Notes under the pieces: generated by a model
The model's database searches: none
What the model was told of the DNA's origin: nothing
The model's input: only the letters and a program-made list of their open reading frames with translations
Made by a program: the position numbers and the translations under genes
Origin: Treponema sp.
GTDB taxonomy: Bacteria; Spirochaetota; Spirochaetia; Treponematales; Treponemataceae
NCBI GenBank assembly: GCA_004554075.1
Contig: SFOB01000093.1
Location: 1 to 9,410, forward strand
Direction: 5' to 3'
DNA: 9,410 nt
Part shown: piece by piece, positions 5,596 through 9,410 of the stretch
How the letters are laid out: the number at the start of each line of letters is the position of its first letter
How positions within the stretch are numbered: the first letter of the stretch is position 1

Positions 5596-6465
5596 ATGGC
5601 ATTTTGGAACAGAAAGTACAAGGATTCTGTTTTTACAGATTTATTCGGGACAGACAAGACTGGAAAAGAAAACTTTCTTGCTCTTTACAACGCTCTTTCA
5701 GGTAATGATTTTAAACTGCAAGAAGTATCACTGGAACGTAAGGTTATTGAACAGTCACTTTATAAGACTTTCAATAATGATGTCAGTTGGGAGATTAATG
5801 GCAAGCTTATTGTACTTGTAGAACATCAATCTACAGTAAATGAAAACATGCCTTTACGTTGTCTAGAGTATGTAACAAGAATTTATGAAGGAATCGTTCC
5901 TGTAAAACAACGATATGCTGAAAAAGTATATAAACTTCCAAATCCAGATTTTTATGTTGTCTACATGGGCAAGAAAGAACAGCCAATGGAACAGGAATTA
6001 CGCTTATCTGATGCATTCTACTCAAAAGACAGCAGCAAGCTGGAACTAGTAGTAAAAGTCAAAAACTGCTCAGATTCAAAATTGTTGCCGTTAGCAAAAT
6101 CTTGTGATATTCTTAGAGAGTATTGTCGCTTTATTGAAATCGTAGAATTAAATTTTGACAAGTTGCATCCAAGAAGGTCTACCCAGAAAGCAATTGAGAT
6201 TGCAATGGAAGAAGGAATCTTAGTGGATTATCTAGACCGAAAATCCCGGGAGGTTAGAAATATGCTTTGCGCAAAATACAGTTATAAAATGGATATTGCT
6301 GTAAAGAAAGAAGAAGCTTTTGCAGAAGGCGCCCAGCAGAAAGCTCTGGAAACTGCTACAAATATGCTCAAGAAGAAATATCCTGTATCTGACATATCTG
6401 AAATTACCGGACTTCCCCTTGAGCAGGTACTAGAATTGCAGAATCAGATTACAGTAAATGCATAG
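5596..6465 (+). CDS. Rpn-family PD-(D/E)XK nuclease / putative transposase (intact, second subfamily)
   Basis: The intact protein has 289 residues. The N-terminal YKDSVFTDLFG leads to the nuclease core: NNDVSWEI with Asp62, then LIVLVEHQST with Glu76 and Gln78 (D...E-x-Q), then NMPLRCLEYVTRIYE, the conserved helix after the core. KLPNPDFYVVYMG and ELRLSDAF follow, as in the broken copy upstream. The C-terminal 70 residues (QKALETATNMLKKKYPVSDISEITGLPLEQVLEL) resemble the 'ML..g.s.e.Ia..tGLs.eev..L' tail common in this family. By analogy it is a DNA endonuclease, toxic or recombinogenic when free, with a proposed role against phage. A second in-frame start inside it may give a separate C-terminal product (6262). 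It has its own promoter, and its stop lies one base from the stop of the convergent omptin gene, with no hairpin terminator visible. Confidence 0.88.
   Translation: MAFWNRKYKDSVFTDLFGTDKTGKENFLALYNALSGNDFKLQEVSLERKVIEQSLYKTFNNDVSWEINGKLIVLVEHQSTVNENMPLRCLEYVTRIYEGIVPVKQRYAEKVYKLPNPDFYVVYMGKKEQPMEQELRLSDAFYSKDSSKLELVVKVKNCSDSKLLPLAKSCDILREYCRFIEIVELNFDKLHPRRSTQKAIEIAMEEGILVDYLDRKSREVRNMLCAKYSYKMDIAVKKEEAFAEGAQQKALETATNMLKKKYPVSDISEITGLPLEQVLELQNQITVNA
6262..6465 (+). CDS. Candidate intragenic RpnS-like antitoxin inside Rpn gene 3
   Basis: ATG 6262 is in frame with the parent gene (codon 223) and follows GGGAGGT (6248-6254), a better Shine-Dalgarno than the one in front of the full-length gene (AAGAGG). 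The spacing from the final G of GGGAGG is 8 nt. The product would be 67 residues (MLCAKYSYKMDIA...LELQNQITVNA): charged, helical, with no nuclease residues. A matching start occurs in the degenerate paralog at 4196. In E. coli the small product from inside rpn genes binds and inhibits the full-length protein. No internal promoter was looked for in detail. Alternative: the GAG-GTT codons simply encode conserved Glu-Val, and the RBS match is incidental. Confidence 0.5.
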   Translation: MLCAKYSYKMDIAVKKEEAFAEGAQQKALETATNMLKKKYPVSDISEITGLPLEQVLELQNQITVNA

Positions 6466-6466
6466 T

Positions 6467-7387
6467 TTATAAATAAACTTTGAAGGACGCGCCGGCTTTT
6501 ATGAAATTGAGGTCGGCGCCGCATTTTTGAGAGGAAAGGTATATTTCGTCGGAAGAGTAGTCGGTGTAGCAGTCTCCTTTATCTGGAAAGCCGATTGTAA
6601 AATTTGCAAATAATAGAATCGAAGCGTTTTGAGAAAGTTTGAAATCACCTGTTAAATTGATTTTGATTTTTGACAGGAATGAATTTATGTAATCGTAGGT
6701 TGAGAAGGGATAGAGTGGATTGTTTCCGGAGCCGTGATGTAAATCGCTTGCGTATTGAAAGCCCCAGGGAGAAATAAGAAAATCCATCTTGAATGAAAAA
6801 ACTTCAGATTGAGTAAGTTTTATGCTTAAGCCTGAAAATATAAAAAAGGAATGCCTGAAATAATCAATTTTATTTGCGTAAACTTTTTTCCCTGGTGATG
6901 GGGTTGTCTGCTGGCCGAAAAGGATAATTCCTTTGTCTGCTTCAAAACTGGTGTAGATATACTGAAAGTTTATGAGAGGAAAAACTGTGATTGCAGAAGA
7001 ACACTGCACTTTATACGAAAGTGTTAATTCTGTATTCAAATTAGTTGTTTTTGATATAGGATGTTTTGAACGTTTATCAAATATTTCATCGGCATTAAAA
7101 TCATCTGAATCATACATATAAGAAGTACCGACTGGAAGTGAAAAGTCAAACGCGGAATTAATTGCAAAATCTTTAATGAAGATATCAGATTCAAGCCCAA
7201 GATTTAATAAAGGCTTTTGCTCCCAGTCCAGCCGGCTAACAATTTCATTATCATATCCATAAAGAATTTCTGTAAGTTCGCCATAAGTGAACGAAAAACG
7301 AGGCGCAATCGAAAAATGATAATCATTCTGCCCAAAACAAAGATATGAGGTAAGAATACATAAAAGCATTGCGCAGAATTTCTTCAT
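6467..7387 (-). CDS. Omptin-family outer-membrane aspartyl-type protease
   Basis: This 306-residue protein has a Sec signal peptide (MKKFCAMLLCILTSYLCFG, cleavage near Gly19/Gln20) and then a pattern of beta strands. It matches the omptins (OmpT/Pla, PF01278, MEROPS A26). VSRLDWEQKPLLNLGLESD (50-68) corresponds to OmpT VSQLDW. M-Y-D93-S-D95 corresponds to the OmpT M-V-D-Q-D dyad (D83/D85). SKHP (107-110) corresponds to SRHP, and SPWGFQYASD215-L-H217 to the D210-E-H212 dyad. All four catalytic positions are therefore present. Omptins are ten-stranded barrels that cut surface peptides, often at basic residues. The length fits a single omptin domain. The C-terminus ends in VYL rather than a terminal Phe. 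No clear RBS precedes the ATG, and a TATAAT lies only 9 nt upstream. It is convergent with Rpn gene 3 (1-base gap). Confidence 0.83.
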   Translation of the reverse strand: MKKFCAMLLCILTSYLCFGQNDYHFSIAPRFSFTYGELTEILYGYDNEIVSRLDWEQKPLLNLGLESDIFIKDFAINSAFDFSLPVGTSYMYDSDDFNADEIFDKRSKHPISKTTNLNTELTLSYKVQCSSAITVFPLINFQYIYTSFEADKGIILFGQQTTPSPGKKVYANKIDYFRHSFFIFSGLSIKLTQSEVFSFKMDFLISPWGFQYASDLHHGSGNNPLYPFSTYDYINSFLSKIKINLTGDFKLSQNASILLFANFTIGFPDKGDCYTDYSSDEIYLSSQKCGADLNFIKAGASFKVYL

Positions 7388-7494
7388 ATCTTTTATATTA
7401 TAATGATTTTATGTTTTGTAAAAGTGTAGAGACATTCTTGTTCAGGGCTTTTGTATTATAAACAATTGCAATAATGTTGGCGCGAAGGAGCGGG

Positions 7495-7618
7495 GCGTGA
7501 TTCAAAAACACTCTTTTTGTGGCTGCCGCTAAGCGGCAGTTCCATAGTTTCTATGCCACAAAAAGCGTGTAGCGCATTATGAAGTGCACCCCAATTATTG
7601 CGCGGTTTTGAATCACGC
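7495..7618. other. Highly structured core: long stem with a branched head
   Basis: The core can fold as a 13-bp stem (7495-7507 / 7606-7618) continuing into a 15/16-bp stem (7508-7523 / 7555-7570; ACAC-CTTTTTGTGGC against GCCACAAAAAG-GTGT). That stem opens into two hairpins: TGCCGC-TAA-GCGGCA (7524-7538, 7 bp if C7523 is taken) and CATAG-TTT-CTATG (7543-7555). On the right side, GCGCA (7572-7576) can pair with TGCGC (7599-7603) as a further branch. This could be a structured RNA or the head of a fold-back DNA element. No open reading frame or known RNA family is recognised. Confidence 0.6.
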
Positions 7619-7702
7619 AGCCGGGACTGGAAGCCAGCGTTTTGGGAATAATGTTTATAATATGAAAGCCCTGAGTTTTTGAGAAACTCTAGACTTTACA
7701 TA

Positions 7703-7731
7703 ATGACAAATAACCTTAAAATCATTATAAT
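7703..7731 (+). promoter_or_regulatory. Sigma70-type promoter of valS
   Basis: ATGACA (7703-7708, 5/6 to TTGACA) and TATAAT (7726-7731, 6/6) are separated by 17 bp. Transcription would start near 7738 and leave a 40-nt leader to the ATG at 7778. The -10 lies in the right outer arm of the large inverted repeat. Confidence 0.75.
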
Positions 7732-7777
7732 TTTGAGCAATATTTTAAACAGAAATGCTTTTATGGAGGATGACAGA

Positions 7778-9410
7778 ATGAAAGCAATTGAACTTGAAAA
7801 GGCCTATGAGCCTAAATCCTTTGAGGACAGAATTTACAACGAATGGGAGAGCAAGGGCTACTTTAAGCCTGCCAGCGATGAAGCTTCTCCGGTACATGAG
7901 CAGTACAAGTGCCAGTGCGCAGACTGCAACAAGAAAACCAATACATATTCTGTCGTCATTCCTCCTCCAAACGTAACAGGTGTTCTTCACATGGGACACG
8001 GTCTCAACAACACTCTCCAGGATATCGTAGTTCGCTATCACCGTATGAAGGGCGACAATACTCTCTGGCTTACTGGTACAGACCATGCCGGAATCGCTAC
8101 TCAGAATGTTGTTGAACGTCAGCTTAAAAAAGAAGGTCTTACACGTAACGACCTTGGCCGCGAAAAGTTCCTGGAACGCACCTGGAAAGTTAAGGAAGAT
8201 CATCATGCAACTATCGTAAAACAGCAGAGAAAGCTCGGTAACTCAACAGACTGGGACCGCGAGCGCTTTACTTATGACGAAGGACTTAGCGCCGCAGTTC
8301 GTGACGTTTTTGTTACTCTTTATGAACGCGGACTTATGTACCGTGGTAAGCGCCTTGTAAACTGGTGTCCTCGTTGTGGTACTGCTCTTGCTGATGATGA
8401 AGTAGACCACGAAGATACACAGGGTGCAATGTATCACCTTTATTATGAATATGCTGATGGAAGCGGAAAGATTGAAGTTGCAACAACTCGTCCGGAAACT
8501 TTCTTTGGTGATACTGCCGTTGCCGTAAATCCTAAGGATGAACGCTATAAGTCTATCGTTGGAAAAATGCTCAAACTTCCTCTTACTGGAAAAGAAATTC
8601 CAATCATTGCAGATGAATATGTTGATATGGAATTCGGAACCGGTATGGTAAAGATTACTCCGGCTCACGACCCTAACGACTGGGAAGTAGGTAAGAGACA
8701 TAATCTTGAAGTAATCAATCTTCTTACTCCAGACGGACGCATGAACGAAAACGTTCCTGAAAAATACCGCGGACTCAAGCCAGAGCAGGCTCGCGCACTT
8801 GTGATTGAAGATTTGACAGCTGCAGGCCTTTTCAAGGGTGAAGAAAAAATGGTTCACTCAGTAGGTCACTGCTACCGCTGTAAAACTGTAGTTGAGCCAT
8901 ATTTGAGCGACCAGTGGTTTGTAAAGATGAAGCCAATGGCAGACAAGGCTCTTGCTGCATGGAAAAACGGAGAAATCCAGTTCTTCCCACAGAAATGGGA
9001 AAATACTTATGAGCAGTGGCTCGTTAATATTCGCGACTGGTGTGTAAGCCGCCAAATCTGGTGGGGACACAGAATTCCTGTATGGTACTGCCAGAAGTGT
9101 GGCGAAGTTATCGTAAGCCGCACAGACCCAACCAAGTGTCCAAAATGTGGTTGTGGTGCAGAAGATCTCAAGCAGGATGAAGATGTACTCGATACCTGGT
9201 TCAGCTCATGGCTCTGGCCTTTCTCAACACTCGGCTGGCCTGAGAAAACTAAGGATCTCGAAACCTTCTATCCTACAACAGCCCTCGTAACTGCATACGA
9301 CATCATCTTCTTCTGGGTTGCTCGTATGATTATGGCTGGTCTTGAGTTTACAGGTAAGGCACCATTCCATGATATTTACATGCACGGACTTGTTCGCGAC
9401 AAGCAGGGCC
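7778..9410 (+). CDS. valS: Valyl-tRNA synthetase (5' 544 codons; runs off the window)
   Basis: ValRS charges tRNA-Val with valine in the cytoplasm and edits mischarged threonine. Visible landmarks are IPPPNVTGVLHMGHG with the HIGH-type signature HMGH at residues 71-74; WLTGTDHAGIATQ; the zinc-type NWCPRCGTAL (Cys197/Cys200); the CP1 editing site TTRPETFFGDTAV (from residue 236) and GTGMVKITPAHDPND (His297-Asp298); CVSRQIWWGHRIP; and a cysteine ribbon CQKCGEVI...CPKCGCG (about 438-465). It then continues through EDVLDTWFSS to YMHGLVRDKQG. The KMSKS signature should begin two codons later, outside the window. The N-terminal C45-x-C-x2-C50 cluster is unusual to me. The start is supported by GGAGGA (7765-7770), 7 nt upstream, and a good promoter. 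Codon use is richer in C/G than in the island genes, as expected of a highly expressed core gene. Minus-strand open frames here are shadows. Confidence 0.98.
   Translation, partial: MKAIELEKAYEPKSFEDRIYNEWESKGYFKPASDEASPVHEQYKCQCADCNKKTNTYSVVIPPPNVTGVLHMGHGLNNTLQDIVVRYHRMKGDNTLWLTGTDHAGIATQNVVERQLKKEGLTRNDLGREKFLERTWKVKEDHHATIVKQQRKLGNSTDWDRERFTYDEGLSAAVRDVFVTLYERGLMYRGKRLVNWCPRCGTALADDEVDHEDTQGAMYHLYYEYADGSGKIEVATTRPETFFGDTAVAVNPKDERYKSIVGKMLKLPLTGKEIPIIADEYVDMEFGTGMVKITPAHDPNDWEVGKRHNLEVINLLTPDGRMNENVPEKYRGLKPEQARALVIEDLTAAGLFKGEEKMVHSVGHCYRCKTVVEPYLSDQWFVKMKPMADKALAAWKNGEIQFFPQKWENTYEQWLVNIRDWCVSRQIWWGHRIPVWYCQKCGEVIVSRTDPTKCPKCGCGAEDLKQDEDVLDTWFSSWLWPFSTLGWPEKTKDLETFYPTTALVTAYDIIFFWVARMIMAGLEFTGKAPFHDIYMHGLVRDKQG

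Larger units (their letters stand above)
7397..7731. repeat. 335-bp nested imperfect inverted repeat spanning the omptin-valS spacer
   Basis: Several inverted repeats share roughly one centre. Arms 7397-7411 / 7717-7731 are a perfect 15 bp (ATTATAATGATTTTA). Arms 7442-7464 / 7652-7674 match at 21 of 23 positions (TCAGGGCTTT, two changes, TATTATAAACA). Arms 7495-7507 / 7606-7618 are a perfect 13 bp (GCGTGATTCAAAA). Arms 7508-7523 / 7555-7570 match at 15 of 16. Between the first two arm pairs a GT(G/C)TAGAG match is also aligned (7427-7434 / 7687-7694), with about 10 bp missing from the left arm. The outer arms hold a TATAAT facing outward on each side. A direct 9-bp AATAATGTT occurs at 7470-7478 and 7647-7655. 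Confidence 0.85.

Noticed and set aside
7479..7646. Integron attC site, since T. denticola carries an integron and the element folds strongly
   Set aside because: No convincing GTTRRRY / RYYYAAC core sites were found at the stem ends, and no cassette-like gene order is present.
7470..7655. The 9-bp direct repeat AATAATGTT as a target-site duplication of an inserted element
   Set aside because: The inverted repeat continues beyond both copies on each side, so the copies are inside the palindromic region rather than flanking it; they may be chance in AT-rich DNA.
7745..9070. Minus-strand and shifted open frames across valS
   Set aside because: They lie opposite or out of frame with clear ValRS motifs, and their translations have no recognisable domains.
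1..9410. CRISPR arrays, tRNA or rRNA genes, IS elements with recombinase genes
   Set aside because: No regularly spaced short repeats, cloverleaf-like sequences or DDE/tyrosine/serine recombinase motifs were seen; the Rpn proteins are PD-(D/E)XK nucleases, not true transposases with flanking terminal repeats here.

Overview
The window looks like chromosomal DNA from a Treponema-like spirochaete, probably a host-associated one. The grounds are a bacterial-type valyl-tRNA synthetase with zinc-ribbon cysteines, several Rpn-type PD-(D/E)XK 'putative transposase' proteins (a family named partly from Treponema denticola and often multicopy in that genus), and small lipoproteins with Lxx[G/S]C lipoboxes. 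The genus is an inference. The two ends (1-336 and 7778-9410) use more C/G-ending codons and read like core genes. The middle (about 340-7400) is AT-rich and made of paralogous accessory genes.

Layout. 1-336: 3' end of an unrecognised gene, followed by a bidirectional hairpin terminator and a short REP-like palindrome. 445-1248 (-), 1599-2426 (+) and 4458-5351 (-): three paralogous secreted lipoproteins with the same signal peptide pattern (Cys23), the same core segment and the same acidic C-terminus AEE(I/V)EE. They also share a leader box, AAACCACCG...TTTCGCA. The first two are divergent, and their leader boxes form a 15-bp perfect inverted repeat around the roughly 195-bp promoter region. 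2595-3407, 3639-4402 and 5596-6465 (+): three Rpn-type nuclease genes. The first and third are intact. The second has lost its catalytic core and is frameshifted. They share a promoter layout (TTTCGCAGAAAA upstream, TATAG(A/T) as -10). GCTCCGC-type hairpin terminators follow three of the units.

Inside the intact third Rpn gene, and still present in the broken second one, an in-frame ATG sits behind a 6/6 Shine-Dalgarno match (GGAGGT). Each would make a 67-68 residue C-terminal protein. This is the layout reported for E. coli Rpn proteins, where a small intragenic product (RpnS) neutralises the full-length toxic nuclease (RpnL).

6467-7387 (-) encodes an outer-membrane omptin-family protease with both catalytic dyads (D-x-D and D-x-H) present. 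Between it and valS lies a 335-bp set of nested inverted repeats spanning 7397-7731. Its outermost 15-bp arms each carry a TATAAT facing outward, one toward the omptin gene and one toward valS. The right-hand one belongs to a good sigma70-type promoter for valS. The window ends just before the expected KMSKS motif of ValRS.

Taken together, the middle is a recombination-prone array of duplicated nuclease and surface-lipoprotein units with reused promoters, leaders and terminators, sitting between core genes. Whether the Rpn proteins and lipoproteins work together functionally cannot be told from sequence alone.
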